Shown: positions 7,932 through 17,142, counted from the first letter of the stretch. The stretch is 64,000 nt of DNA from Flavobacterium cheniae (GCF_004363695.1 NZ_SNZC01000002.1:310001-374000), one strand, 5' to 3'. Program-made: numbers and translations. Notes: generated by a model not told the origin, from the letters alone.

Positions 7932-8249
7932 TTATAGTAATGCGTCAATTGCATCAGTATAGGTTTTCTTAGGAGCTACACCCACTTGTCTTCCTACTAC
8001 TTCTCCATTTTGGAAAATTAATACTGTTGGGATGTTTCTAACACCATATTTTGCCGCAAATTCTTGGTTTGCATCTACGTCCACTTTTCCTACTACCGCT
8101 TTTCCTTCATACTCACTGTGAATTTCGTCGATAACTGGTCCAACCATTCTACATGGCCCACACCAAGCTGCCCAAAAATCTACTACTACTGGTTTGTCTG
8201 ATTTTAATACTACTTCGTCAAAAGTAGCATCTGTTATTGCTAATGCCAT
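7932..8249 (-). CDS. trxA: Thioredoxin
   Basis: A 105-residue thioredoxin, standard length, with the redox motif WCGPC (C30/C33), the buried Asp in VVDFWAAWC and the cis-Pro motif 'RNIPTVLIF'. It reduces protein disulfides in the cytoplasm using electrons from thioredoxin reductase. A -7-like element (CAAATTTA on the plus strand, 8284-8291) lies 35 bases before the start, and a terminator follows, so it is monocistronic. Confidence 0.97.
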   Translation of the reverse strand: MALAITDATFDEVVLKSDKPVVVDFWAAWCGPCRMVGPVIDEIHSEYEGKAVVGKVDVDANQEFAAKYGVRNIPTVLIFQNGEVVGRQVGVAPKKTYTDAIDALL

Positions 8250-8283
8250 ATTTATCTTTTTAGTTTTATACTTATTTGAATTG

Positions 8284-8291
8284 CAAATTTA
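8284..8291 (-). promoter_or_regulatory. Candidate trxA -7 element
   Basis: The complement reads TAAATTTG, an exact TAnnTTTG match, 35 bp before the trxA ATG. No clear -33 TTG was found at the usual distance. Confidence 0.4.
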
Positions 8292-8361
8292 GGAATTAAT
8301 TACGAATGAAAGTGTGTTTTAAAATTACTTTTGATTATACTCTCATTTGAAGAATTTATAC

Positions 8362-11300
8362 TTAATTCAATTTGAAATTTACTTGCATGCGTTCCAATTC
8401 TTGAAGCAACTCAGACGAAATCTTTACTTTCAATTTTCGGCTTGGCATAGAAAGTTTTGTTTTTACGATAATTTCTTCTTTTTCTGCTGGAACCTCTATT
8501 TCCATTTCCGTTATTTCACCCGACTCATCCACAATTTCCTCTTCCACATCTACTGGAGCAGCAACCGGAATATCTTCTACTACTTTTTTAATTCGTTCCA
8601 ATTCCATTACTTCAAAAGTCACTGAATTATCACCCGTATTTGCAGCAAAAAGTTCGTTCAATTCAGTAACAAAATTGGAATGCAAATCTTTAATATCTAA
8701 ATGAATAAATAGTTTTTTGGCAAACGTTGGCAACACATCCGCTAACATTTTTGCGTCTAAAAACTGAATTCTTGGGTCTGATTTTTTACCGGTTTCGCGA
8801 TTCACCCAACCTTCTTTTACATTGATTTTAAAATACACAAACTGATTTTGCAACAAGAAATGACGGTATTTTAAATATTCTTCATCAAAAATTCGGAACT
8901 CATAACTTTCATCATACCCTTCTAATACAAAGGTTGCCCAGCCTTTTCCGTTTTTGGCGGTTCGATGTTGGACATTAGTTACAATTCCTCCAAAAGAAAG
9001 ATTTTTACCCAAATGCTGCTCCAAATTTTTAAGCGATTCCAATTTAGCCGAGCAGAAATATTTCATTTCAAACTTATAATCATCTAACGGATGTCCAGAA
9101 ATATAAATTCCAACGACTTCTTTTTCCTTGGCTAATTTTTCCATTGTGCTCCAATCTTCACAAGGAGGTACAATCGGTTCCGCAATTTGCACTTCTGAAG
9201 CATCGCCAAACAAACTTACTTGCGATGAATTTTCGTTTTCTTGGAATTTCGAACCATAACGAATCGCTTTTTCTAAAAATGTAATTCCGTCGCCGTCATG
9301 ATGAAAATATTGAGCACGATGTGTTTCTGTAAAACCATCAAAACCACCTGCTAATGCTAAATTTTCGAATGCTTTTTTATTCGCAGCACGTAAATCAATT
9401 CGTTTGGCTAAGTCAAAAATAGATTTGTAATTTCCATCTTTTCTGTTCTCAACAATGGTTTGAACTGCTCCTGCGCCAACTCCTTTAACAGCACCTATTC
9501 CAAAACGAACTGCATAATTTTCGTTTACTGTAAATTTATAGAACGATTCATTCACATCTGGACCCAAAACGGCCAATCCCATACGTTTACATTCTTCCAT
9601 AAAGAACGAAACTTGCTTGATATCGTTCATGTTATTAGAAAGTACCGCAGCCATATATTCTGCAGGATAATGCGCTTTTAAATAAGCCGTTTGATAAGCA
9701 ATCCAAGCATAACAAGTAGAGTGCGATTTATTAAACGCATAACTTGCAAACGCCTCCCAGTCTTTCCAAATCTTCTCTAAAATAACTGGATCGTGACCTT
9801 TTTCTGCGGCTTGATTGATAAATTGAGGTTTCATTTTGTTCAAAACGTCAATTTGTTTTTTACCCATCGCCTTACGCAAAACGTCGGCATCACCTTTTGA
9901 GAATCCGGCTAATTTTTGCGACAAAAGCATTACCTGCTCTTGGTAAACGGTAATTCCGTAAGTTTCAGCTAAGTATTCTTCACAGGCTTCTAAATCGTAT
10001 TTGATTTCTTCTTCGCCGTTTTTTCTACGAACGAAAGAAGGAATATATTCCAATGGTCCCGGACGATATAATGCGTTCATGGCAATTAAATCGGCAAAAA
10101 CAGTTGGCTTTAAGTCCTTCATATATTTTTGCATTCCAGGCGATTCGTATTGGAAAACCCCAACTGTTTCACCTCTTTGGAATAACTCATATGTTTTTGT
10201 ATCGTCAATTGGAAAATTATCAGGATCTAAGTCGATTCCTAAACGATATTTTACCAATTTAACCGTGTCTTTAATTAAGGTTAGGGTTTTTAATCCTAAG
10301 AAGTCCATCTTCAACAAACCAGCGCTTTCCGCTACCGAGTTGTCAAATTGCGTTACATATAAATCGGAATCTTTTGCCGTAGTAACGGGAACGAAATTCG
10401 TAATATCACTTGGCGTGATGATTACACCACAAGCGTGAATTCCAGTGTTTCGCATGGAACCTTCTAATACTTTTGCTTGCTGAATGGTTTCTCCTGCTAA
10501 ATCTTCTGAGTTGGCAATCCCAATTAATTCTTTGACTTTATCAAATTCTTCCGAACGCAATGCTTTTTTGACTTCGCTTTCGTCCTCTGCTAAAAATCGG
10601 GCTAAATTCCATTTGGAAGGCATCATTCCTGGAATCAATTTGGCAATTCTATCGGCTTCAAAAAGTGGCAAATCCAAAACACGAGCCGTATCTCGAATCG
10701 CAGACTTTGTAGCCATTTTACCATAGGTAATAATTTGCGCCACCTGATTTGAACCATATTTATTGATTACATAATCCATCACACGACCACGACCTTCATC
10801 ATCAAAGTCGATATCAATATCGGGCATGGAAACACGGTCGGGATTTAAGAAACGCTCAAAAAGCAAATCGTACTTAATTGGGTCGATATTTGTAATTCCT
10901 AAACAATATGCTACAGCAGAACCCGCCGCAGAACCACGACCAGGACCAACGGAAACATCCATTTTTCGGGCTTCTGCAATGAAATCTTGTACAATTAAGA
11001 AATAACCTGGATAACCTGAATTGGAAATCGTAAGCAATTCAAAATCCAAACGTTCTTTAATGTCATCGGTTAATTCGGGATAACGTTTTTCAGCTCCTTT
11101 GTAAGTTAAATGTCTTAAATAATTATTTTCGCCTCGTACGCCACCGTCTTCGGCATCTTCAGGAACTTCAAATTCATCAGGAATTTTGAATTTTGGAAGT
11201 AATACATCTCTATATAAAGAATACGCTTCCACTTTATCTATAATTTCCTGAATATTAATAATTGCTTCGGGTAAATCAGCAAAAAGTTGCTTCATTTCGT

Positions 11301-12885
11301 CACCCGATTTAAAATAATATTCTTGATTTGGCATCCCATAACGATAACCACGACCGCGACCAATTGGTGTAGCTTGTTTTTCACCATCTTTCACACACAA
11401 TAAAATATCGTGCGCATTAGCGTCTTCTTTATTAACGTAATAGGTATTATTGGTCGCAACCAACTTTACATTGTGCTTTTTCGCGAAAGCAATTAATGTT
11501 TGATTAACGCGATTTTCGTCTTCTTGTTTGTGACGCATTAATTCCAGATAGAAATCAGAACCAAATTGCTCTTTCCACCAAATTAAAGCTTCTTCCGCTT
11601 GACTTTCGCCTACATTTAGAATTTTACTCGGAATTTCTCCGTATAAATTTCCCGATAAAACAATGATGTCTTCTTTGTATTGTTCCACTACTTTTCTGTC
11701 GATACGAGGTACGTAATAGAAACCATCGGTATATGCAATAGAAGACATTTTGGCTAAATTGTGATAGCCTTTTTTATTTTTTGCCAATAAGACTACTTGA
11801 TATCCGTTGTCTTTTTTGGTCTTATCTTTATGATCATCACAGATATTGAATTCGCAACCAACGATAGGTTTGATTTCGGTTTCTGTTGGTTCTTCTCCTG
11901 CTTCAATTGCTGCTTCAATTTTTGCTTTAGCTGCTTTATTATGATTCATAACGGCACTTACAAAATGGAAAGCGCCCATCATGTTACCAGTATCGGTCAT
12001 AGCAACCGCTGGCATTTTAAATTTTGCTGAAGCTTTTACTAAATCATTAATTGCAATGGTAGATTGTAAAACCGAAAACTGTGTGTGATTGTGTAAATGT
12101 GCAAAAGCAGCATCTTTTAAATCTGATTTTACTTCGTCTGAAATTGTAGTTTGAACTTCCTCTTGTTCGATTTTTTTCAAACGCGCTCTAATTTCGTCAG
12201 AGGCTTGTTTCAGATTAATATGTTTTAATCCGATTAATTGGATTTCTCCCAGATTTTTCTCTCTAAAGCTTCTGAAATATTCTGGTGTTACATCTAATTC
12301 TTCTTTAGTAAAAACTTCTCTTTTGATTAACTCTAAAAAACAACGAGTAGTTGCTTCCACATCGGCAGTAGCATTGTGCGCTTCTGCAAAAGGTTGATTG
12401 AAAAGATATTGATGTAATTCGGTTAATGTTGGTAATTTGAACCTTCCGCCACGACCACCTGGTAATTTTAATAAGTTGGCTGTAATTTCGGTACACGTAT
12501 CTAAAACAGGCATTTTAGACATATCGGAACCAATATTCATACGATGAAATTCGCAACCCATAATATTAACATCAAATCCTACATTTTGCCCTACAATAAA
12601 TTTTGTTTTGGAAAGCGCAATGTTGAATTTCTCTAAAACCTCCGATAAGAGAATTCCTTGCTCCATTGCCAACTCAGTAGAAATACCATGAATTCTTTCG
12701 GCATCATATGGAATATTGAAACCTTCGGGCTTTACCAAATAATCTTGGTGCTCGATAAGATTACCCATTTCGTCATGCAACTGCCATGCAATTTGTATAC
12801 AACGAGGCCAGTTATCGGTATCGGTAATGGGTGCCGACCAACTGCGAGGTAATCCTGTGGTTTCTGTATCGAAAATTAAGTACAT
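8362..12885 (-). CDS. dnaE: DNA polymerase III alpha subunit with fused proofreading exonuclease
   Basis: A 1507-residue replicative polymerase. Residues 1-190 are a DnaQ-like 3'-5' exonuclease: D6/E8 in FDTETTG, an ExoII-like D105 in NVGFDVN, and H170/D175 in HNATAD. A PHP domain begins near 262 (HLHNHTQFSVLQ), and the palm carries PDIDIDFDD at 688-696. A C-terminal OB fold (FGGIVTNVQHRTAKNGKGWA) follows. Ordinary DnaE is about 1160 residues and lacks the exonuclease, so the extra length is the N-terminal fusion. I believe this arrangement is usual in flavobacteria. It is monocistronic with its own promoter. Confidence 0.97.
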   Translation of the reverse strand: MYLIFDTETTGLPRSWSAPITDTDNWPRCIQIAWQLHDEMGNLIEHQDYLVKPEGFNIPYDAERIHGISTELAMEQGILLSEVLEKFNIALSKTKFIVGQNVGFDVNIMGCEFHRMNIGSDMSKMPVLDTCTEITANLLKLPGGRGGRFKLPTLTELHQYLFNQPFAEAHNATADVEATTRCFLELIKREVFTKEELDVTPEYFRSFREKNLGEIQLIGLKHINLKQASDEIRARLKKIEQEEVQTTISDEVKSDLKDAAFAHLHNHTQFSVLQSTIAINDLVKASAKFKMPAVAMTDTGNMMGAFHFVSAVMNHNKAAKAKIEAAIEAGEEPTETEIKPIVGCEFNICDDHKDKTKKDNGYQVVLLAKNKKGYHNLAKMSSIAYTDGFYYVPRIDRKVVEQYKEDIIVLSGNLYGEIPSKILNVGESQAEEALIWWKEQFGSDFYLELMRHKQEDENRVNQTLIAFAKKHNVKLVATNNTYYVNKEDANAHDILLCVKDGEKQATPIGRGRGYRYGMPNQEYYFKSGDEMKQLFADLPEAIINIQEIIDKVEAYSLYRDVLLPKFKIPDEFEVPEDAEDGGVRGENNYLRHLTYKGAEKRYPELTDDIKERLDFELLTISNSGYPGYFLIVQDFIAEARKMDVSVGPGRGSAAGSAVAYCLGITNIDPIKYDLLFERFLNPDRVSMPDIDIDFDDEGRGRVMDYVINKYGSNQVAQIITYGKMATKSAIRDTARVLDLPLFEADRIAKLIPGMMPSKWNLARFLAEDESEVKKALRSEEFDKVKELIGIANSEDLAGETIQQAKVLEGSMRNTGIHACGVIITPSDITNFVPVTTAKDSDLYVTQFDNSVAESAGLLKMDFLGLKTLTLIKDTVKLVKYRLGIDLDPDNFPIDDTKTYELFQRGETVGVFQYESPGMQKYMKDLKPTVFADLIAMNALYRPGPLEYIPSFVRRKNGEEEIKYDLEACEEYLAETYGITVYQEQVMLLSQKLAGFSKGDADVLRKAMGKKQIDVLNKMKPQFINQAAEKGHDPVILEKIWKDWEAFASYAFNKSHSTCYAWIAYQTAYLKAHYPAEYMAAVLSNNMNDIKQVSFFMEECKRMGLAVLGPDVNESFYKFTVNENYAVRFGIGAVKGVGAGAVQTIVENRKDGNYKSIFDLAKRIDLRAANKKAFENLALAGGFDGFTETHRAQYFHHDGDGITFLEKAIRYGSKFQENENSSQVSLFGDASEVQIAEPIVPPCEDWSTMEKLAKEKEVVGIYISGHPLDDYKFEMKYFCSAKLESLKNLEQHLGKNLSFGGIVTNVQHRTAKNGKGWATFVLEGYDESYEFRIFDEEYLKYRHFLLQNQFVYFKINVKEGWVNRETGKKSDPRIQFLDAKMLADVLPTFAKKLFIHLDIKDLHSNFVTELNELFAANTGDNSVTFEVMELERIKKVVEDIPVAAPVDVEEEIVDESGEITEMEIEVPAEKEEIIVKTKLSMPSRKLKVKISSELLQELERMQVNFKLN

Positions 12886-12937
12886 CTATCTGATAATTAA
12901 GCTTTAGAAAAATTTAGAAGCTGATTTTGAATAAAAA

Positions 12938-12968
12938 CAAAAATACATTTTAAGTTATTGAATGCCAA
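12938..12968 (-). promoter_or_regulatory. Candidate dnaE promoter
   Basis: Read on the minus strand: TTG (12966-12968), a 20-bp spacer and TATTTTTG (12938-12945), matching the Bacteroidota TTG / TAnnTTTG consensus. It is 52 bp before the dnaE start. Confidence 0.55.
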
Positions 12969-12986
12969 TTTAAGTTATCAACAAAA

Positions 12987-13020
12987 ACAAAAAACCACCT
13001 GAATTACTCCAGATGGTTTT
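12987..13020 (-). terminator. Terminator of lipoprotein gene
   Basis: An 11-bp stem (12991-13001 with 13010-13020, one mismatch) is followed by TTTTGTTTTTGTTG on the minus strand, 20 bases after the gene at 13040-13735. Confidence 0.75.
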
Positions 13021-13039
13021 AATATTTTTAAATTGTTTT

Positions 13040-13735
13040 TTAGAATGTTGAGATTGGAATCTTATAAAAAACACCTTCTGAGAAAGTAATTACTTCACCT
13101 TCTGCATTAACTGCATTAAACTTGTATTTTCCTGTAAACAATCCGTTTTCAACTTCTTCAATTTCGATTTCTCCATTACTTTGTTGAATATTGATAACTC
13201 TAAAAGTCGCGTTATTATTTCCTCCAACAATAGTAACAATGTCGCCAGGTCTATATCCAACCCCTCTAGCTACAACAGTAATTGCTGTTACAGTACCATT
13301 TGTGGTTTGAGTAGCTACTCTTAATCCAGAACCAGAACCTCCAGTTGTTTGAGCACCAGCTGAATTAGCTTGATAAGCCGTTCCTCTATTAATCATTGCA
13401 GAAACTTTAAATGCTGGTCCATAATACAAACCAGTATCATAATAATCTGAAAATCCATCAACATCATTAGAGTAAGTTGCGAAATTTTCTTGATTAGTTG
13501 TGCCTAAAACATAAATTCCAGGATCAGTACTTGCAGTTTCTAATGTAACTGTTTCAAATTGGTTATAGGCTGTAATAATCATTCTACCATCCTCATCAAT
13601 ACTAACTCTTGCATCATTTGCTCTCCAGTAAACATCATTTTGTTTGGCTTGAAAAGCTGGATTATTAGTTTGAAGATCCTCTTGACACGAAGAAAATGCA
13701 ACAACAATCGCAAATAAAGAAACTATTTTTTTCAT
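13040..13735 (-). CDS. DUF6252-like lipoprotein with a Gly-rich insert
   Basis: A 231-residue lipoprotein (lipobox FSSC near residue 17). Its outer parts match the family of the proteins at 23-553 and 617-1462: an early 'DVYWRANDARVSI', a middle 'PGIYVLG', and a final 'GLFTGKYKFNAVNAEGEVITFSEGVFYKI'. Between them, at about 125-185, is an insert starting at a Gly/Ser run with the pattern 'ITVVARGVGYRPGDIVTIVGG'. I associate this Gly-Tyr-Gly-Asp strand repeat with phage tail and other surface proteins, but that is recollection, not a search. Function unknown. It is monocistronic with a terminator. Confidence 0.8.
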   Translation of the reverse strand: MKKIVSLFAIVVAFSSCQEDLQTNNPAFQAKQNDVYWRANDARVSIDEDGRMIITAYNQFETVTLETASTDPGIYVLGTTNQENFATYSNDVDGFSDYYDTGLYYGPAFKVSAMINRGTAYQANSAGAQTTGGSGSGLRVATQTTNGTVTAITVVARGVGYRPGDIVTIVGGNNNATFRVINIQQSNGEIEIEEVENGLFTGKYKFNAVNAEGEVITFSEGVFYKIPISTF

Positions 13736-13835
13736 CTTAAATTAAGTTCGTTATAATATGTAGGTAACAAAAATAACTTTTTTATTGAAATAAACACATT
13801 TTCAACGAAAAAATATTTTACACTAACTTATACAT

Positions 13836-13861
13836 TTGTATTGCAAAGTTTTATATATTTG
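13836..13861 (+). promoter_or_regulatory. Candidate rpsP operon promoter
   Basis: TATATTTG at 13854-13861 matches TAnnTTTG exactly. TTG at 13836-13838 gives a rather short 15-bp spacer. The leader to the rpsP ATG is about 43 nt. Confidence 0.5.
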
Positions 13862-13908
13862 CACCCTTAAATAACCGAGGTCGAGAACCTCAAATTAATC
13901 ACAAGATT

Positions 13909-14475
13909 ATGTCAGTAAAAATTAGATTACAAAGACACGGAAAAAAAGGGAAACCTTTTTATTGGGTTGTTGCAGCAGATGCAAGATCAAAAAGAGATGG
14001 TAAATTCTTAGAGAAAATCGGAACTTACAATCCAAACACTAACCCTGCTACTATCGATTTAAATATCGAAAAAGCAGCACAATGGTTACACAATGGTGCT
14101 CAGCCAACTGACACTGCAAGAGCAATTTTATCTTACACTGGTGCTTTATTAAAACACCACTTAGATGGAGGAGTTCGTAAAGGTGCTTTAACTCAAGAAC
14201 AAGCTGATGCTAAATTAGCAACTTGGTTAGACGAGAAAGCTGGTAAAGTTGATGCAAAAAAATCTGGTTTATCTAAAGCAGAGGCTGATGCAAAAGCAAA
14301 AGCATTTAAAGCTGAACAAGAAGCAAACGCAAAACGTATTGCTGCTCAAGCTGAAGCTGCGAAAGCAGAAGAAGTAGCTGAAGAAGCTGCAGCAGAAGTA
14401 ACCGAAGAAGTAGTAGAAGCTGCTGCTGAAGAAACTCCAGCTGTTGAAGAAAACAACGAAGAAACTCAAGCATAA
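13909..14475 (+). CDS. rpsP: 30S ribosomal protein S16 with long C-terminal extension
   Basis: S16 is a small-subunit assembly and structural protein. The core (about 1-80) is intact: MSVKIRLQRHGKKGKPFYWVVAADARSKRDG..IGTYNPN. It is followed by about 100 residues rich in Ala, Glu and Lys (residues 85-188), which probably form a charged helix. The E. coli protein is about 82 residues; an extension of this sort is, I believe, normal in Bacteroidota. First gene of rpsP-rimM-trmN6, with rimM starting 15 bases after the stop. Confidence 0.97.
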   Translation: MSVKIRLQRHGKKGKPFYWVVAADARSKRDGKFLEKIGTYNPNTNPATIDLNIEKAAQWLHNGAQPTDTARAILSYTGALLKHHLDGGVRKGALTQEQADAKLATWLDEKAGKVDAKKSGLSKAEADAKAKAFKAEQEANAKRIAAQAEAAKAEEVAEEAAAEVTEEVVEAAAEETPAVEENNEETQA

Positions 14476-14490
14476 TTTTATAGCGATTCC

Positions 14491-15018
14491 ATGCGTAAAG
14501 AAGATTGTTTCTATTTAGGTAAAATCGCAAAAAAATTTAGTTTCAAAGGGGAAGTATTGGCGTATTTAGACACCGACGAACCCGAATTGTATCAAAATTT
14601 GGAATCAGTTTTTGTTGAAATCAACAAAAGTCTGGTTCCATTTTTTATTGAAAGTAGTTCGCTTCACAAAGAAAAATTCTTACGTGTTCGTTTTGAAGAC
14701 ATTCAAACCGAAGAAGAAGCAGACGAAATTATGGGAAGTGAAATCTATCTTCCACTTTCAATGTTACCAAAATTAGAAGGAACTCAATTTTATTACCACG
14801 AAGTAATTGGATTTGATGTTATCGACCTAATGAGAGGAAACATCGGAAAAATTGTTGCTATTAATGATAGTGGTGCTCAACCACTTTTTGAAATTGATAA
14901 AAACGGAACTGAAATTTTAATTCCGCTTATTGATGATTTTATCATTGCACTTGACAGAGCAAACAAAACCATTACTTTAGAAACGCCTGAAGGATTGGTT
15001 GACCTTTATCTTGGATAA
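14491..15018 (+). CDS. rimM: Ribosome maturation factor RimM
   Basis: A 175-residue 16S rRNA processing factor that binds S19 and acts in maturation of the 30S head. The N-terminal RimM beta-barrel begins 'MRKEDCFYLGKIAKKFSFKGEVLAYLDTD', and the C-terminal PRC-barrel ends 'PLFEIDKNGTEILIPLIDDFIIALDRANKTITLETPEGLVDL'. The rpsP-rimM pairing is conserved widely. In many bacteria trmD follows, but here the next gene is trmN6-like, five bases on. Confidence 0.95.
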   Translation: MRKEDCFYLGKIAKKFSFKGEVLAYLDTDEPELYQNLESVFVEINKSLVPFFIESSSLHKEKFLRVRFEDIQTEEEADEIMGSEIYLPLSMLPKLEGTQFYYHEVIGFDVIDLMRGNIGKIVAINDSGAQPLFEIDKNGTEILIPLIDDFIIALDRANKTITLETPEGLVDLYLG

Positions 15019-15023
15019 TTCCA

Positions 15024-15731
15024 ATGACTTTTACATTCAAACAATTTCAAGTTAATCAAGATCGTTGTGCTATGAAAATTGGCACGGATGGTGTTTTGCT
15101 TGGTGCTTGGACTCCACTAATCAACAATCCGTACAATGTTTTAGATATTGGTGCTGGAACTGGAATTTTGTCTTTGATGTTAGCCCAAAGAAGTAACGCC
15201 GAACAAATTGATGCGATTGAAATTGACGAAGATGCTTACGAACAATGCGTAGAAAATTTTGAAGCATCTCCTTGGGGTGATAAATTATTTTGTTTTCATG
15301 CAGGTTTAGATGAATTTGTGGACGAACCTGAGGATGAATACGATTTAATTATTTCCAATCCTCCTTTTTATACAGACGATTATAAAACTGATAATACTTC
15401 GAGAGATTTAGCACGTTTTGAAGACGCTTTGCCTTTTGAAGAATTAATTGAAGCGGCTGCGTTATTACTTTCGGATAACGGGATTTTTTCTGTGATTATT
15501 CCTTTTAAAGAAGAAGAGCGATTTGTTTCTATGTGTAAAGAATTGGATTTATTTCCATTAAAAATTACTCGTGTAAAAGGCACACCAACATCAGAAATCA
15601 AAAGAAGTTTATTGGCTTTTTGCCGAATAGAACAAACTGCATTGATTGATGAGTTAGTCATTGAAATTTCTAGACATAATTACACTCCTGAATACATCGA
15701 ATTGACGAAGGATTTCTACTTGAAGATGTAA
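15024..15731 (+). CDS. tRNA1(Val) adenine-N6 methyltransferase (TrmN6-like)
   Basis: A 235-residue Rossmann-fold N6-adenine methyltransferase. The SAM site is VLDIGAGTGILSLML and the catalytic motif is NPPFY, typical of the TrmN6/YfiC group that modifies A37 of tRNA1-Val. The opening 'FTFKQFQVNQDRCAMKIGTDGVLLGAW' is also characteristic. It is the last gene of the rpsP-rimM unit. The stop codon lies at the very edge of the Flavo-1-like RNA motif that follows, so that RNA could be made from the read-through transcript. Confidence 0.93.
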   Translation: MTFTFKQFQVNQDRCAMKIGTDGVLLGAWTPLINNPYNVLDIGAGTGILSLMLAQRSNAEQIDAIEIDEDAYEQCVENFEASPWGDKLFCFHAGLDEFVDEPEDEYDLIISNPPFYTDDYKTDNTSRDLARFEDALPFEELIEAAALLLSDNGIFSVIIPFKEEERFVSMCKELDLFPLKITRVKGTPTSEIKRSLLAFCRIEQTALIDELVIEISRHNYTPEYIELTKDFYLKM

Positions 15732-15880
15732 CCCTAGCCCAGATGGTAGCGGCATCCTTTTTGTTTTTTCTTACTCTTCTTTTAAAACAAAATAACGAAA
15801 TGTTCTTAGAATTCGACAAAACAAAAAGATATAGTGGACAGCTGGACACGAGCTCCTAAATGAGCGAACTGACGAAGTAA
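15732..15880 (+). ncRNA. Flavo-1-like structured RNA
   Basis: The segment opens with CCCTAGCCCAGATGG and AGCGGCATCC, then a long stem (CTTTTTGTTTT near 15760 with AAAACAAAAAG near 15818-15829), and closes with GATATAGTGGACAGCTGG, CACGAGCTCC and a short AGCT/AGCT helix. From memory these conserved ends and the variable middle stem fit the Flavo-1 RNA motif of flavobacteria. Its function is unknown. The match was made by eye; a covariance search with the Rfam Flavo-1 model would settle it. Confidence 0.65.
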
Positions 15881-15912
15881 AAAGCTTCTTAAAAAATTAT
15901 AACACTTGTTCA

Positions 15913-15943
15913 TTGATTTGTTAAAAATCTTTACTTACTTTTG
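15913..15943 (+). promoter_or_regulatory. Candidate acyl-CoA dehydrogenase promoter
   Basis: TTG (15913-15915), a 20-bp spacer and TACTTTTG (15936-15943), an exact match to TAnnTTTG. It supports the ATG at 15964 over the upstream in-frame GTG, which lies in the promoter itself. Confidence 0.6.
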
Positions 15944-15963
15944 TGACTTTCAAATCAAAAACT

Positions 15964-17142
15964 ATGAGACCAGACTTATTTCAATCTCCAGATTATTATT
16001 TATTAGACGAATTATTATCTGACGAACATAAAATGGTGCGTGATGCTGCACGTGCTTGGGTAAAAAAAGAAGTATCTCCAATTATTGAAGAATACGCACA
16101 AAGAGCAGAATTTCCACATCAAATCGTAAAAGGTTTAGGAGAAATTGGTGGATTTGGCCCTTATATTCCAGTGGAATATGGTGGAGCTGGATTAGATCAA
16201 ATTTCTTATGGATTAATCATGCAAGAAATTGAAAGAGGAGATTCGGGTGTACGTTCGACTTCTTCAGTTCAATCTTCATTGGTTATGTATCCAATTTGGA
16301 AATACGGAAACGAAGAACAAAGAATGAAATATTTACCAAAATTAGCCACTGGAGAATTCATTGGTTGTTTTGGTTTAACTGAGCCAGATTTTGGTTCAAA
16401 TCCAGGTGGAATGGTAACTAATTTTAAAGATATGGGTGATCATTATCTTTTAAATGGTGCTAAAATGTGGATATCGAATGCTCCTTTCGCTGACATTGCA
16501 GTAGTTTGGGCAAAAAATGAAGAAGGAAGAATTCACGGATTAATCGTGGAAAGAGGAATGGAAGGTTTCTCAACTCCTGAAACACATAACAAATGGTCGT
16601 TAAGAGCTTCAGCTACTGGAGAGCTTATTTTTGACAACGTAAAAGTTCCAAAAGAAAACTTATTGCCAAACAAATCTGGATTAGGAGCGCCTCTAGGATG
16701 TTTAGATTCGGCACGTTATGGAATTGCTTGGGGAGCGATTGGAGCAGCTATGGATTGTTATGATACTGCTTTGAGATATTCAAAAGAGCGTATTCAATTT
16801 GACAAACCAATTGGAGCAACGCAATTACAACAAAAGAAATTAGCTGAAATGATTACTGAAATTACGAAAGCACAATTATTAACTTGGAGATTGGGTGTTT
16901 TAAGAAACGAAGGAAAAGCTACAACAGCTCAAATTTCTATGGCGAAAAGAAACAATGTTGATATGGCATTAACAATTGCTCGCGATGCACGTCAAATGCT
17001 AGGCGGAATGGGAATTACAGGTGAATATTCAATCATGAGACACATGATGAATTTAGAATCTGTAGTAACTTATGAAGGAACTCACGACATTCACTTGTTA
17101 ATTACAGGTATGGATGTTACAGGTTTCCCAGCATTCAAATAA
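15964..17142 (+). CDS. Glutaryl-CoA dehydrogenase-like acyl-CoA dehydrogenase
   Basis: A 392-residue FAD enzyme that dehydrogenates an acyl-CoA. The features are those of the glutaryl-CoA dehydrogenase branch: 'GCFGLTEPDFGSNPGGM', 'WISNAPFADIAVVWAK', 'ARYGIAWGAIGAAMDCYDTALRY', 'ERIQFDKPIGATQLQQKKLA' and a C-terminal 'VVTYEGTHDIH' holding the catalytic Glu. The likely role is lysine or tryptophan degradation through glutaryl-CoA to crotonyl-CoA; the exact substrate is inferred. It is monocistronic, between its own promoter and the terminator at 17167-17199. Confidence 0.92.
   Translation: MRPDLFQSPDYYLLDELLSDEHKMVRDAARAWVKKEVSPIIEEYAQRAEFPHQIVKGLGEIGGFGPYIPVEYGGAGLDQISYGLIMQEIERGDSGVRSTSSVQSSLVMYPIWKYGNEEQRMKYLPKLATGEFIGCFGLTEPDFGSNPGGMVTNFKDMGDHYLLNGAKMWISNAPFADIAVVWAKNEEGRIHGLIVERGMEGFSTPETHNKWSLRASATGELIFDNVKVPKENLLPNKSGLGAPLGCLDSARYGIAWGAIGAAMDCYDTALRYSKERIQFDKPIGATQLQQKKLAEMITEITKAQLLTWRLGVLRNEGKATTAQISMAKRNNVDMALTIARDARQMLGGMGITGEYSIMRHMMNLESVVTYEGTHDIHLLITGMDVTGFPAFK

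Noticed and set aside
10001..10726. Plus-strand frames opposite dnaE
   Set aside because: They overlap the conserved polymerase core and show no independent features.
14269..14530. Ser/Phe- and Leu/Gln-rich frames antisense to rpsP
   Set aside because: They are shadows of the Ala/Glu/Lys-rich S16 tail; the low complexity reflects codon repetition on the other strand.
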